From positions 1 through 52,709 of the forward strand of contig DVOL01000005.1 of NCBI GenBank assembly GCA_018713505.1: a stretch of 52,709 nt of DNA, given 5' to 3'. Every line of letters starts with the position of its first letter. The stretch's first letter is position 1. The translations under genes and the position numbers were made by a program. Under the pieces are notes generated by a model. It ran no database searches and was not told the origin of the DNA. It saw only the letters and a list, made by a program, of their open reading frames with translations. Below, piece after piece: positions 8,916 to 16,800 of this stretch. Source of the stretch: Faeciplasma avium. GTDB lineage: Bacteria > Bacillota > Clostridia > Oscillospirales > Ruminococcaceae.

Positions 8916-8951
8916 CCGTCCCGGGAGAGATTCCTTTCGGGGCGGCTTTTT
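8916..8951 (+). terminator. Terminator after rlmH
   Basis: CCGTCCCG / CGGGGCGG stem (8 bp with one G-T pair, 14-nt loop) followed by CTTTTT. It separates murA-walJ-rlmH from the ATPase gene. Confidence 0.8.
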
Positions 8952-9007
8952 ATCCCGCAGATGTCTGTGCAAGACGCAATTTGCGGCTCGAAAAAGGGCG
9001 TATTTTC

Positions 9008-9037
9008 TTGCTTTTGGAGGGGGAGGTATGATATAAT
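9008..9037 (+). promoter_or_regulatory. Promoter of the P-type ATPase gene
   Basis: TTGCTT (9008-9013), 18-nt spacer, TATAAT (9032-9037) with an extended TGA before the -10. Transcription should start near 9044, leaving a leader of about 200 nt. Confidence 0.75.
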
Positions 9038-9090
9038 AAAGGCAAAAGCGAAGATTTTGTTTTTATTAGGAGGATTTTTCGATTTTCGGC

Positions 9091-9177
9091 TTTGCCTCAG
9101 GCAGCAGGGCTTGCGCCCGGTAAGTCTCGCCGGATTAATCCGGGTATTTACTCCTGCGAGGCTGTGCGGGAGGCAAA
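9091..9177 (+). ncRNA. Compact four-way-junction-like leader element (riboswitch candidate)
   Basis: By eye the 87 nt fold into a closing stem TTTGCCTC / GAGGCAAA (9091-9098 with 9170-9177) enclosing three adjacent hairpins: GGGC-TTGC-GCCC (9107-9118), GTAAGT...ATTTAC with an inner CCGGA/TCCGG (9120-9151), and CTGC/GCGG (9154-9169). A further hairpin CCGGC/GCCGG lies at 9200-9215 before the ribosome site. No known riboswitch consensus is recognised with certainty. The position ahead of a metal-pump-like ATPase makes ion or ligand sensing plausible. No T-run follows, so control would be translational. Confidence 0.4.
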
Positions 9178-9252
9178 AGGGCAGAAAATTCATACTTCGC
9201 CGGCTTATATGCCGGGGCTTCAGTGATAAAACAACGGGATGGAGGGGTTATC

Positions 9253-11319
9253 TTGAAAAAAAGGGGAAAAAGCGGCACGCCGGAGGCAAGGGTCGGGGCA
9301 AAGCCTGACCGTGCTGTCGGCAGGGCGGGAATAATCGCCTCTTCGGTGCTCACCGCTTTACTGATTATTTTAAGCCTTGCCTACAGGCTGGGGCTTCTCG
9401 GAGCCGGGGGTCTGGCGGCGCTTATCTACTCGGGAGCGGCGCTCGTTTTATATATCCCGACGGCTATAATCCTTTGGCGGACGGTAAAAACCGGGCTTTT
9501 GTCGGTAATAAGGCTTAAATTCGGACTTGGCTCGGTAGGAGCAATCGGAGCCGTGCTCGGGACGGCGTTAAGCCTCGTCTTAATGGCGATGGCTTTGCTT
9601 AAAGACCCATCCTACGCCGATTCTATCCTGCTTGACGCTATCGCCGCCTCGATGCTTCTTATAGCTCTCGGGGGATATCTAGACGAAAAAACAGCTCCTG
9701 ACAACTCCGGCGTAAAAAGGCTTAGGGAGCTTATGCCGCCTTATGCCATGACAGTAACCTTGGAGGGCGAAAGGCTTGTCCCCGTCTCGGAGCTTGAAAG
9801 GGGCAGCGTGGTTGTTGTCAGCTCGGGAGAGGTGATTCCCTGCGACGGGGAGATTATCTCGGGCAGGCTGGGAGTCGACAGGTCGATTATCACAGGAGAG
9901 GGACAGCTTGTAGGCTGTGAGACGGGTCAAAGAGTCTATCTTGGCACTCGGGCGGCGTCGGGATACGCAAGAATCAGGGTGGAAGCCGTCGGGGAGGAGT
10001 CCTCGCTGGGCGCTCTTATCAAATCGGCAGAGGAAAAAGGCTCGGGCAAGGCAAGACCCGATTCAGCCTATCTTCGGGCGGATATGCTTATTGCCCTCGG
10101 AATAACTGTGATAGCGGTCGCAGCCTTTATATTCTGGCTATTTAGAGGGGAGACGGTTCTTACCTCCTGGGAGGTTTTAACTCAGGTGCTGGTGCTGTCC
10201 TCACCGTATGCCTTCCTGCTTGCCAGGTCCTCGGCGTATATTTATGCAAAAAGAAAATGCCACAGAGAGGGAATCCTCTTAAAGGACCCCAGGTCCTGCG
10301 ACAAAATGGCGAGGGTGGACACCGTGGTGGTGGACAAGACCGGGACCGTAACCGTCGGCAGACCGTTTGTGACAAGGGTGGTGCCGTTCGGGGTCTCGGC
10401 TGAGGAGCTGGTCATGCTGGCGGCTTCACTGGCGGAGGCGTCGGCTCATCCGATAAGTCAGGCTATTTTGGACTACGCACAAAAAAACGACATCTATCCC
10501 GACAGGTGCGAGGACTGCCGTATAGAGGGCGGCACCAAGCTTCTGGGCACTGTAGGAGAGAGCATAATAGCGGCGTCCCCGCCGGAGGAGATGTATCTCG
10601 GGCAGGGGCAGAACGAGGGCTACATGGCTGTGATAAAGCCGTATATGGAGGACGGCAGGCAGATAATCTCCTTGTCTAAGGACGATGTCCCGATAGGAAT
10701 ACTTATCCTTGCGGACAGGCTCAAGCCGACAAGCCGCACCGCTTTAAGAAGCCTTAGGAGCATGGGAATTAAGACCGTCATGCTCACAGGAGACAGGGAG
10801 CAGGCGGCAAGGGGCCTTTTGGGAGAGAGCGAGCTGAGCGAGCTTATCTCGGAGGTCTCCCCGGAGCAAAAGGGCGGAGTCGTGGCGGGACTTTGCAAAA
10901 GCGGCACCGTCGCCATGGTGGGGGACAGCGTAAACGACATCGCAGCCCTTGCCTCCTCGGATGTGGGAATAGCGATGGGCGCAGGCTCGGTTGCTGTGGT
11001 GGACAGCGCACAGATGGTGCTTCTAAGAAACGACCTGCGTGACATCGCAAAGGCGATACGGCTTTCAAGGACGCTGAGCCAGATAATAAAGGAAAACTTC
11101 TTCTGGTCGGTATTTTACTCGGCAATCATGCTCCCGGTCACGGCGGGACTCGCAGTAGCCCTGGGCAAAGAGCCGGTCCCTTCGGCTGCCGGAATAATCA
11201 GCATGGGACTTTCGTTTATCTCGGTATTTTTAAACAGCTCAAGAATTTTGGCTCATGACCTTACTAAAAAGGAGGAGCCTGCGGAGAAGATAACGGAGTC
11301 TAAGAGCAAGAAGGAATAA
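9253..11319 (+). CDS. P1B-like heavy-metal-type P-type ATPase with atypical CPx motif
   Basis: A 688-residue membrane pump with the P-type order: N-terminal helices, actuator domain with SIITGEGQLV, phosphorylation site DKTGTVTVG (Asp361), SAHPISQA in the nucleotide domain, TGDREQAA, and hinge GDSVNDIAAL. The transmembrane metal motif, normally CPC/SPC/TPC, reads SSPYAF (10198-10215), so no cysteine ligand is present; the hinge has S where GDG is usual. No N-terminal CxxC metal domain exists. The pump fold is firm, but the ion is unknown and copper should not be assumed. TTG at 9253 is chosen for GGAGGGG five bases upstream; GTG at 9223 lacks one. Preceded by a structured leader and followed by a bidirectional terminator, it is monocistronic. 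Confidence 0.85.
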   Translation: MKKRGKSGTPEARVGAKPDRAVGRAGIIASSVLTALLIILSLAYRLGLLGAGGLAALIYSGAALVLYIPTAIILWRTVKTGLLSVIRLKFGLGSVGAIGAVLGTALSLVLMAMALLKDPSYADSILLDAIAASMLLIALGGYLDEKTAPDNSGVKRLRELMPPYAMTVTLEGERLVPVSELERGSVVVVSSGEVIPCDGEIISGRLGVDRSIITGEGQLVGCETGQRVYLGTRAASGYARIRVEAVGEESSLGALIKSAEEKGSGKARPDSAYLRADMLIALGITVIAVAAFIFWLFRGETVLTSWEVLTQVLVLSSPYAFLLARSSAYIYAKRKCHREGILLKDPRSCDKMARVDTVVVDKTGTVTVGRPFVTRVVPFGVSAEELVMLAASLAEASAHPISQAILDYAQKNDIYPDRCEDCRIEGGTKLLGTVGESIIAASPPEEMYLGQGQNEGYMAVIKPYMEDGRQIISLSKDDVPIGILILADRLKPTSRTALRSLRSMGIKTVMLTGDREQAARGLLGESELSELISEVSPEQKGGVVAGLCKSGTVAMVGDSVNDIAALASSDVGIAMGAGSVAVVDSAQMVLLRNDLRDIAKAIRLSRTLSQIIKENFFWSVFYSAIMLPVTAGLAVALGKEPVPSAAGIISMGLSFISVFLNSSRILAHDLTKKEEPAEKITESKSKKE

Positions 11320-11324
11320 AAAAT

Positions 11325-11363
11325 CCCTGTCATATCCTGGCTGTGCGCTTGGATATGGCAGGG
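11325..11363. terminator. Bidirectional terminator
   Basis: A 13-bp stem CCCTGTCATATCC / GGATATGGCAGGG (one G-T pair) with AGCTTTTTAA after it on the plus strand and ATTTTTTA on the minus strand. It ends both the ATPase gene and the convergent small membrane protein gene. Confidence 0.85.
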
Positions 11364-11378
11364 AAGCTTTTTAAAGGG

Positions 11379-11804
11379 CTATTCCTTTGCGCTGTCATCC
11401 TGTACGGCGGGAGGGGTAATATCAGTCTGAGTATATGCCGCCGGAGTCTGAGACGAATTAGTCTGGGCGCTTTTGACCTCCTGGGCGGCTTGAGCGCCTT
11501 GCTCCGAGAGCCTTGTAGCCATTACAAAGCTGTTCTGTGCGATAATGGAGAGGTTCTTAGCCATGCTGCCGTAGGCGTAAAGAACAAAGCTGGAAATCCA
11601 CGACATAAGACAGCCGAATATGATAACGCCGATTCCAATAAGCATCGGTATCCAGCCTTTGTCGCTTCTGGGACCATCATAGTATCCCGTTGCGACGATT
11701 CCCCCCAGGATAAGAGCGACACCCGAAAGTATGCTCAGAATAAAGCCTATTACCGTAAAAATGACCGCGAGCTTTTGGATTTTGCCTCCGATATTTTTAA
11801 ACAT
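11379..11804 (-). CDS. Small two-helix membrane protein, unknown function
   Basis: 141 residues. Two hydrophobic stretches (about 10-35 and 52-78) are separated by a short Gly/Asp loop with YYDGPRSDKGW. The C-terminal 55 residues are Gln/Thr/Ser/Ala-rich and polar. The layout resembles small Firmicute membrane proteins of the DUF4282 type, but the match is only by general look. The start at 11804 has AAGGAG eight bases upstream; the in-frame longer start at 11846 has none. It is monocistronic, with its own promoter. Confidence 0.7.
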   Translation of the reverse strand: MFKNIGGKIQKLAVIFTVIGFILSILSGVALILGGIVATGYYDGPRSDKGWIPMLIGIGVIIFGCLMSWISSFVLYAYGSMAKNLSIIAQNSFVMATRLSEQGAQAAQEVKSAQTNSSQTPAAYTQTDITPPAVQDDSAKE

Positions 11805-11852
11805 AGCTATTTCTCCTTCCTTTAAACCGCTCTGGGCGGTCCTCATAGTATA

Positions 11853-11881
11853 AGTTTAAAGGATTTTTGTGCAGATGTCAA
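11853..11881 (-). promoter_or_regulatory. Sigma-A promoter of the small membrane protein gene
   Basis: Minus strand TTGACA-N17-TAAACT (-35 at 11876-11881, -10 at 11853-11858). A small CCGC/GCGG hairpin lies in the leader. Confidence 0.75.
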
Positions 11882-11926
11882 GCCTTGGAAGCTATAAAAT
11901 AGAAGTAAAGGAGGCTATTGCCATTT

Positions 11927-12820
11927 TTATTCCGTCCTGCCGTCCCTGACTGCGGACTTTTTGATTTTCTCATGGTAAAAGTAATTCACTATCACCGGCG
12001 GAGCGTCAAGCGGGGGAGCTATGCTGTCGTCGTTTTTAAGATAGGTAAGCCCCTCGCTTTTTGCAAGCTCGGCTATAAGCCTGTCAAGGGACTCCCAGTA
12101 GCTCATGTCCCCAAGGCGGTATATACTGTCGTAGAGCGGGACGAGCGAGGGGTATTTTTCCCTGATGTAGGCTAGTATCGCCGCCTTGTAGTCGCCTCTT
12201 AGGTTGAGATTTTCCAGCCAGATGAGATTACAGCAGTCCCTGACCCTCTTTATTATCGCCGGGACATCGGTAATCCCCGGGAAAATCGGGGAGATAAAGC
12301 AGGTTGTTCTTATCCCGGCGGAATGAAGCTCCCTCATTGCGGCAATCCGTTCCTCGATGGCTGAAGCATTGTCCATATCCTGCCTGAAGCCCTCGTCAAG
12401 GGTGTTTATGCTAAAGCCGACCCTTGCGTCCTCAAAGGAGCGAATAAGCTCTATATCCCTTAGGACAAGGCTGGACTTTGTCTGTATGCTGAGCTTTATT
12501 TTGCTCCCTCTTAGCTCCTCGAGAAGCGTTCTGGTGCGAAGATACTCGGCCTCCTGAGGAAGATAGGGGTCTGTCACCGAGCCGAAAAACAGCTCCTTGC
12601 CGTCATATTTTTGAGGAGACCTAATTTTCTGCCATAGCTTGACATCCAAAAAGCTCCCCCACGGCTCGGTGTGACCTGTAAACCGCTTCATGAAGCTGGC
12701 GTAGCAGTATTTACAGCCGTGGGTACAGCCGATATAGGGATTCACCGAGTAGTCTCCCACCGGGAGATTTGATTTTGTGAGGACGCTTTTTACCTCCACC
12801 TCTTTAATGACCGGCTCCAT
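11927..12820 (-). CDS. Radical SAM protein, spore-photoproduct-lyase-like family (SplB/COG1533)
   Basis: 297 residues. The CTHGCKYCY motif (Cys32, 36, 39) binds the [4Fe-4S] cluster that cleaves SAM. Flanking features YSVNPYIGC and GSVTDPYLPQEAEY are typical of the COG1533 family of small radical SAM proteins. True spore photoproduct lyase is longer and differs downstream, so repair of thymine dimers is not claimed; the substrate is unknown. It is the last gene of the marR-nitroreductase operon: its ATG is one base after the previous stop, with GGAAG as ribosome site inside the end of that gene. Confidence 0.85.
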   Translation of the reverse strand: MEPVIKEVEVKSVLTKSNLPVGDYSVNPYIGCTHGCKYCYASFMKRFTGHTEPWGSFLDVKLWQKIRSPQKYDGKELFFGSVTDPYLPQEAEYLRTRTLLEELRGSKIKLSIQTKSSLVLRDIELIRSFEDARVGFSINTLDEGFRQDMDNASAIEERIAAMRELHSAGIRTTCFISPIFPGITDVPAIIKRVRDCCNLIWLENLNLRGDYKAAILAYIREKYPSLVPLYDSIYRLGDMSYWESLDRLIAELAKSEGLTYLKNDDSIAPPLDAPPVIVNYFYHEKIKKSAVRDGRTE

Positions 12821-12821
12821 A

Positions 12822-13448
12822 TCACTTCCACCTTCCGTAATGAAGCTGTTTATCGAGGCAGGCGCCGGCCTGCTCCGGCAGAGCCTCGTCCGGGTCGGCG
12901 TAGCCTATTCCTATGAACGCAGGAATCATGTATGTCTTGGGGACCTTTAGCTTCTCCTTTACAATGTCGTGCTCCTCGTTAAGAGGGATTCTTAACGAGC
13001 AGGCAAGCCCCTCGGCGGCAGAGGCAAGAAGGATGTTCTCTATAACGCACCATATCGTTGAAAAGGTGTTTAGCCTTGAGACATACCTTGCGTCCAGCTC
13101 TTTGCACTTAAACAGCGGAATTACTACATAGGGAGCGTTTTTCAGCATGGTAAACTGCCGTGGCATGGCATAGCCGTACATTTTCTGTGCGAGGGTGACA
13201 GGATACGGTCTCGGTGCGTTCAGGCACTTTTCGGCGTTAAAGCCGTCGGCTGTTTTCTTGGCGTATTCAAAGGCGTACTCCTTTTCCTCCGGCGTGCTGA
13301 GTATTATATAGCTCCAGCTGCGGTTGTGATTCCAGGTGGGAGCCTGGTTTCCGGCTTCTAAAATCCGCCTGACCGCCTCAAAATCAACGCTTTTGTCAAG
13401 AAACTCTCTTACCGTTCTTCTTTTTGCGACTGCTTCATACAGCTCCAT
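12822..13448 (-). CDS. Nitroreductase-family FMN protein
   Basis: 208 residues. The N-terminus ELYEAVAKRRTVREFLDKSVD with the RRTVR phosphate-binding motif is the flavin-binding start of the nitroreductase family, and the segment QAPTWNHNRSWSYIIL is typical. The C-terminal FIGIGYADPDEALP matches the family end. Such proteins reduce quinones, nitro compounds or flavins with NAD(P)H; the substrate is not evident. The start has GGAGG eight bases upstream. It lies 3 bp after marR, suggesting induction by a small aromatic or electrophilic compound sensed by MarR. Confidence 0.85.
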   Translation of the reverse strand: MELYEAVAKRRTVREFLDKSVDFEAVRRILEAGNQAPTWNHNRSWSYIILSTPEEKEYAFEYAKKTADGFNAEKCLNAPRPYPVTLAQKMYGYAMPRQFTMLKNAPYVVIPLFKCKELDARYVSRLNTFSTIWCVIENILLASAAEGLACSLRIPLNEEHDIVKEKLKVPKTYMIPAFIGIGYADPDEALPEQAGACLDKQLHYGRWK

Positions 13449-13451
13449 TTT

Positions 13452-13952
13452 TTATTCCTCCTTAGATTCCTGCTTGATAAGCTCTGCAAGATGGCCTGTG
13501 AACTTTTTTGAAAGGCTTAAAAGCTGCTCCTGCTCGCTGGGGGTTAGCATTGACATGGCTTTGTCCTCCGCCCGGGTGATATGCCTTATAGCGTCTCCGA
13601 AAAAGGCTCTTCCAGACTCTGTCATGCAGACCGTCTTGCTCCGCCTGTTTTTCTCCTGCTCGGTGAGGGTGACATATTCGCCGCCCAGAAGGTTTCTTAT
13701 TATCAGATTGACCGTCTGCTTCGACTGAAAGGTTTTCCTGCAGATATCGGTCTGCGTCATGCCGTCCTTGGAGTAGTAAAGGACATTTACCACCAGCAGG
13801 GTTTTCATAAGCATACCGTGACGCTTTGCATACTCGTCGTAGAGGGCAAACTGCTCGTCTCGCAGCTTGCAGTAGATATAGGCGTTTTTCCTGACCTCCT
13901 TGGTTACAGTCCCCGGCAGAAAGACAAAAGCGTCCTTAATTGTATCGGCCAC
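13452..13952 (-). CDS. MarR-family repressor (nitroreductase operon)
   Basis: A 166-residue winged-helix regulator. Helix-turn-helix region GMTQTDICRKTFQSKQTVNLIIRNL lies about at 65-90, the wing about KNRRSKTVCMTESG, with dimerising helices at both ends. I prefer GTG at 13952, because AAGGAAGGTGAG lies at a normal distance; the GTG at 13964 sits almost on the ribosome site. It is the first gene of its operon and a palindrome lies just after its -10 box, so it probably represses itself and the two downstream genes. Confidence 0.85.
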   Translation of the reverse strand: MADTIKDAFVFLPGTVTKEVRKNAYIYCKLRDEQFALYDEYAKRHGMLMKTLLVVNVLYYSKDGMTQTDICRKTFQSKQTVNLIIRNLLGGEYVTLTEQEKNRRSKTVCMTESGRAFFGDAIRHITRAEDKAMSMLTPSEQEQLLSLSKKFTGHLAELIKQESKEE

Positions 13953-13987
13953 AGAGCGGCTCACCTTCCTTGGTAAATTTGTTTACA

Positions 13988-14001
13988 GTCAATTAATTGA
14001 C
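13988..14001. promoter_or_regulatory. Palindromic MarR operator candidate
   Basis: GTCAATTAATTGAC, a perfect 14-bp palindrome at the expected transcription start, a few bases downstream of the -10 box. Typical MarR sites are AT-rich palindromes in this position. Confidence 0.65.
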
Positions 14002-14004
14002 TTT

Positions 14005-14033
14005 ATTATATCAGAAAAGCTCCGGCTTGCCAA
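14005..14033 (-). promoter_or_regulatory. Promoter of the marR-nitroreductase-radical SAM operon
   Basis: Minus strand TTGGCA-N17-TATAAT with an extended TGA before the -10 (-35 at 14028-14033, -10 at 14005-14010). Confidence 0.8.
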
Positions 14034-14080
14034 GACCCGTCCGAAGGCTTTTACGGACCGGGCTTTATGAAAAGCCGGAG
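14020..14080 (-). terminator. Nested hairpin between xylB and marR
   Basis: Outer stem CTCCGGCTT / AAGCCGGAG (14020-14028 with 14072-14080) encloses a second stem CCCGTCCG / CGGACCGGG. On the minus strand it is followed by CTTTTC, a modest terminator for xylB. It overlaps the -35 box of the marR promoter. Confidence 0.55.
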
Positions 14081-14159
14081 AATATTATCCTCTATGAAGT
14101 CGCCCCCAGTCAAACGGCTGACTGCCCGAAGTAAAAACCGAGACGGCAGCTTTTGGCCA

Positions 14160-15683
14160 TTAGATGCTCACAAGCCTCTTGAAGCTAGCCTTGAGAGCGG
14201 GATAAATCTCGGTGTAGAGCCTGTAGCAGTCCTCATACTTGGGGATGTTTTCCTCGATGGGGTTTTGAATCCTGTCGGTCTTTATGACATCACGGCATGC
14301 CTCGGGTACGCTGGAGTAAAGCCCTGCGCCGACTCCTGCCAGTATGGCGACGCCAAGAGCCGGGCCCTCCTTGGAGGATGCGGTCTTGACCGGGCAGGCG
14401 TAAAGGTCTGCAAGCATCTGTCTCCAGAGCGGGCTGGAGCCTCCGCCTCCGCACGCCATCATGTCGGAAACGCTGACCTCCATCTCCTTAAAGACCTCGA
14501 CGCAGTCTCTGAGAGAGTAGGAGACGCCCTCCATGACAGCCCTTAGCATATCCTTTTTCTCGTGCATGGCTGAAAGTCCGAAGAATACGCCCCTTGCGTC
14601 GGGGTCGAGGTGAGGGGTTCTCTCTCCCATAAGATAGGGCAGGTAAAGGAGTCTGTTAGCTCCTATCGGGACGGACTCCGCCTCCTTGTCCATAAGATAG
14701 TAAGCGTCTACTCCCATGAGCTTGGCGGTTTCCTTTTCCGCACCGCAGAAATTGTCCCTAAACCACTTGAGCGACAGTCCTGCGCCCTGGGTGACTCCCA
14801 TTACATGCCAGCAGCCCGGAACAGCCGCACAGCAGGTATGGACTCTGCCCAGCCTGTCTGTAGTCATCTTGGAGGTGTGCGCAAATACTACTCCGGAGGT
14901 CCCTATCGTTGTAAACGCCCTGCCGTCCTCAACGACGCCTGTTCCTACCGCAGCGGCGGCATTGTCTCCGGCTCCGCCTACGACAATCGTTCCCTCGCAA
15001 AGCCCGACCTCCTCGGCTACCTCCTTGGTAAGACCTCCCGTGACCTCGCAGGACTCGTATACCTTGCCAAGCATATGCCTGTCAAGTCCTAGACCGTCTA
15101 TAATCTCGTCCGACCAGTCCCTCTTGGCGACATTGAGAAGCTGCATTCCGGAAGCGTCGGAGACCTCGGTAGCGTACTCGTGGGTGAGAATGAATCTTAT
15201 GTAGTCCTTAGGCAGAAGGATTCTGCGGCAGCGCTCGTAGTTTTCAGGCTCGTTGTTCTTGACCCAGAGAATCTTGGCTGCCGTCCAGCCGGTGAGGGCA
15301 GGGTTGGCGGTTATCTCAATCAGCTTTTCCCTGCCAAGCCTTTTGTTCATCTCGTCGACCTCGTTGGCTGTTCTCTGGTCGCACCAGATTATCGAGGGTC
15401 TTATGACCTCGTTGTCCTTGTCGAGCATGACAAGACCGTGCATCTGTCCCGAAAGTCCGATGCCCTTTACATCCTCCTTCTTAACTCCGCTCTTGGCAAC
15501 GACCTCCTTGATGGTCTTGACGGCGGCGTTTGCCCAGTCGGCGGGGTCCTGCTCGGCGTAGCCGTTTTTGGGCTGGTACATCGGGTACTCGATCGTCCTC
15601 GAGGCGATTACCCTTCCCTCCTCGTCGAACAAAACCGTCTTAGTTCCGCTTGTTCCAATGTCGACTCCTATGATGTAAGCCAT
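14160..15683 (-). CDS. xylB: Xylulokinase
   Basis: A 507-residue FGGY kinase that phosphorylates D-xylulose to D-xylulose 5-phosphate with ATP, linking xylose to the pentose-phosphate pathway. Seen: DIGTSGTKTVLFD (Asp8), SGQMHGLV (80-87), IIWCDQRT (98-105), the catalytic Asp in GGAGDNAAAAVGTG (Asp240) and FTTIGTSGVVFAHT. These match classical XylB, at normal length. The ATG at 15683 follows GGAGG at eight bases. No xylA lies nearby. The upstream unknown gene is 48 bp away on the same strand, so they are probably co-transcribed. Confidence 0.92.
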   Translation of the reverse strand: MAYIIGVDIGTSGTKTVLFDEEGRVIASRTIEYPMYQPKNGYAEQDPADWANAAVKTIKEVVAKSGVKKEDVKGIGLSGQMHGLVMLDKDNEVIRPSIIWCDQRTANEVDEMNKRLGREKLIEITANPALTGWTAAKILWVKNNEPENYERCRRILLPKDYIRFILTHEYATEVSDASGMQLLNVAKRDWSDEIIDGLGLDRHMLGKVYESCEVTGGLTKEVAEEVGLCEGTIVVGGAGDNAAAAVGTGVVEDGRAFTTIGTSGVVFAHTSKMTTDRLGRVHTCCAAVPGCWHVMGVTQGAGLSLKWFRDNFCGAEKETAKLMGVDAYYLMDKEAESVPIGANRLLYLPYLMGERTPHLDPDARGVFFGLSAMHEKKDMLRAVMEGVSYSLRDCVEVFKEMEVSVSDMMACGGGGSSPLWRQMLADLYACPVKTASSKEGPALGVAILAGVGAGLYSSVPEACRDVIKTDRIQNPIEENIPKYEDCYRLYTEIYPALKASFKRLVSI

Positions 15684-15731
15684 GATTATTCCTCCTAAAA
15701 AATTAATTTTCTTTTATAATTACGGTGAGAC

Positions 15732-16334
15732 TCAGCCGCCCTGGGAGTATTTATACATACCCTCGGGGGCGAGGTTTTCTATTATATCCTTAAAGCTCTC
15801 ATCGTCGCACTCGACGCTCTCGCCGGATATCGGATTGTCCTCTGATATTATGTCCCAGAGGGTCTTAGCGTCGGGGTCGTGGCGATATCCGAGACCGTCC
15901 AGTATTTTTTTATAGCTGTCAAGACCCTTTTGGGAGTATATTTCAAGGCGCTGGTATTCTCTCATGTAAAGCTCGTCCCCTGTTATGTGGGAGCCGAAGC
16001 CGAAGCGTATGACGCCGTCCGAGTAGAGTATCCCGGAGTATCGCTTTAGTATGGCGAGAATGACGGGAAGTGTGCAGTTATCAAGATAGTAAAGCTCGAA
16101 ATCCTCCCCGGACGGAACCTCCAGAAAGAAAAACAGAGGCTCGTTAAGGCATTTGACGGCGGCAGGGAAAAGCTTTTGGTAGCTCTTAGAGGAAAGAGCC
16201 AGGACAATCCTGCCCTCCTCAGCCCGGTATGAGCGCTCAACGCCGTCGGTACTGGCGATGTAAACGCCCGGAATAAGCTCAAAATCCGGCAAGCTGTGCC
16301 CTCCTCTCGTGGTATAGTCCAAAAAATCGTACAT
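15732..16334 (-). CDS. Unknown protein, 200 residues
   Basis: I do not recognise a family. It is a soluble, acidic, Tyr/Asp/Glu-rich protein with no signal peptide or membrane helix; segments such as FELIPGVYIAS, YQKLFPAAVKCL and YCDDESFKDII-like C-terminal acids suggest a mixed alpha/beta fold. The ATG at 16334 has only a weak GGGCGG upstream. It directly precedes xylB and may be part of the same transcript, but nothing links it to xylose use. A hairpin with a T-run on this strand (16353-16374) lies just upstream of its start. Confidence 0.7.
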   Translation of the reverse strand: MYDFLDYTTRGGHSLPDFELIPGVYIASTDGVERSYRAEEGRIVLALSSKSYQKLFPAAVKCLNEPLFFFLEVPSGEDFELYYLDNCTLPVILAILKRYSGILYSDGVIRFGFGSHITGDELYMREYQRLEIYSQKGLDSYKKILDGLGYRHDPDAKTLWDIISEDNPISGESVECDDESFKDIIENLAPEGMYKYSQGG

Positions 16335-16352
16335 AATATCCCGCCCTGCGGC

Positions 16353-16374
16353 AAAAAAGTCCGAATAATCGGAC
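16353..16374 (-). promoter_or_regulatory. Inverted repeat; terminator-like in the minus direction
   Basis: GTCCGA-ATAA-TCGGAC (16359-16374) followed by six T on the minus strand. It lies between two divergent genes, at the -35 region of the small ORF's promoter, so it could be an operator or an attenuator in the leader of the 200-residue protein gene. Confidence 0.45.
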
Positions 16375-16385
16375 AGCCAAGCCGA

Positions 16386-16391
16386 TATAAT
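16386..16391 (+). promoter_or_regulatory. -10 box for the small ORF transcript
   Basis: A perfect TATAAT; no consensus -35 is present 17 bp upstream, where the inverted repeat 16359-16374 lies instead, suggesting dependence on a regulator. A leader hairpin GAGGCG-ATAA-CGCCTC (16402-16417) follows. Confidence 0.5.
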
Positions 16392-16439
16392 TAGGATGTA
16401 AGAGGCGATAACGCCTCAAAAGGAAGGGGAGGATACAAA

Positions 16440-16616
16440 ATGCTGGAAATAATCGCCACAAACCTTTTCATCTTCGGCACGATGACCGCAGGTCTTTACA
16501 GGATAAGAGCCGCTCTTCTCATCCTACAGCAGATTAAAGAGGAAAAAAGAAGCTCGTCAAACAATATTATACCAAAAGATAATCCACAATGCAAGAGATT
16601 TGACCGTGCGGGATAA
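16440..16616 (+). CDS. Small protein, 58 residues, unknown
   Basis: Starts MLEIIATNLFIFGTMTAG and ends CKRFDRAG. Residues 4-30 are mostly hydrophobic with two Arg, followed by a charged Lys/Glu/Ser tail, so it may be a membrane-associated peptide. Support comes from a strong GGGGAGG seven bases before the ATG and a -10 box 49 bp upstream. The 3' side of the transcript is highly structured and ends at the terminator 16801-16843. No family recognised. Confidence 0.5.
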   Translation: MLEIIATNLFIFGTMTAGLYRIRAALLILQQIKEEKRSSSNNIIPKDNPQCKRFDRAG

Positions 16617-16800
16617 AATTTTTGTGCAGCCTGACACCGGGGTAAGCCACGCATTGCCGCTTCTCCCGGTGAAGGGGCAGGCTGGGGATGTCCGTAAGCA
16701 CTCGCAGATAAGGAAAAAGCCATAGGATTTTGTAAGCATAAGGACTGTTTTGCCTTAGTTCCAAGAGAGGCTTTAGCTGTGAGCGTTTATCGGCAGAATC
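16617..16800 (+). other. Structured non-coding stretch after the small ORF
   Basis: No gene is seen. A nested hairpin is clear: CAGCCTG (16627-16633) with CAGGCTG (16678-16684), enclosing CACCGGG (16635-16641) with CCCGGTG (16665-16671). Weaker pairings follow. With the terminator behind it, this could be a structured 3' UTR or a separate small RNA. I found no tRNA, tmRNA or SRP RNA signature. Confidence 0.4.

Noticed and set aside
8910..9308. 132-codon open frame across the ATPase leader
   Set aside because: It runs through the rlmH terminator, a promoter and stems, with no ribosome site; the sequence is better explained as a leader.
9253..11319. Copper exporter CopA
   Set aside because: No CPC motif and no N-terminal CxxC domain, so copper cannot be assigned.
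16617..16800. 6S RNA, SRP RNA or tmRNA in the structured gap
   Set aside because: No characteristic signature (SRP apical loop, tmRNA CCA end, 6S bubble) was recognised. A covariance search would decide.
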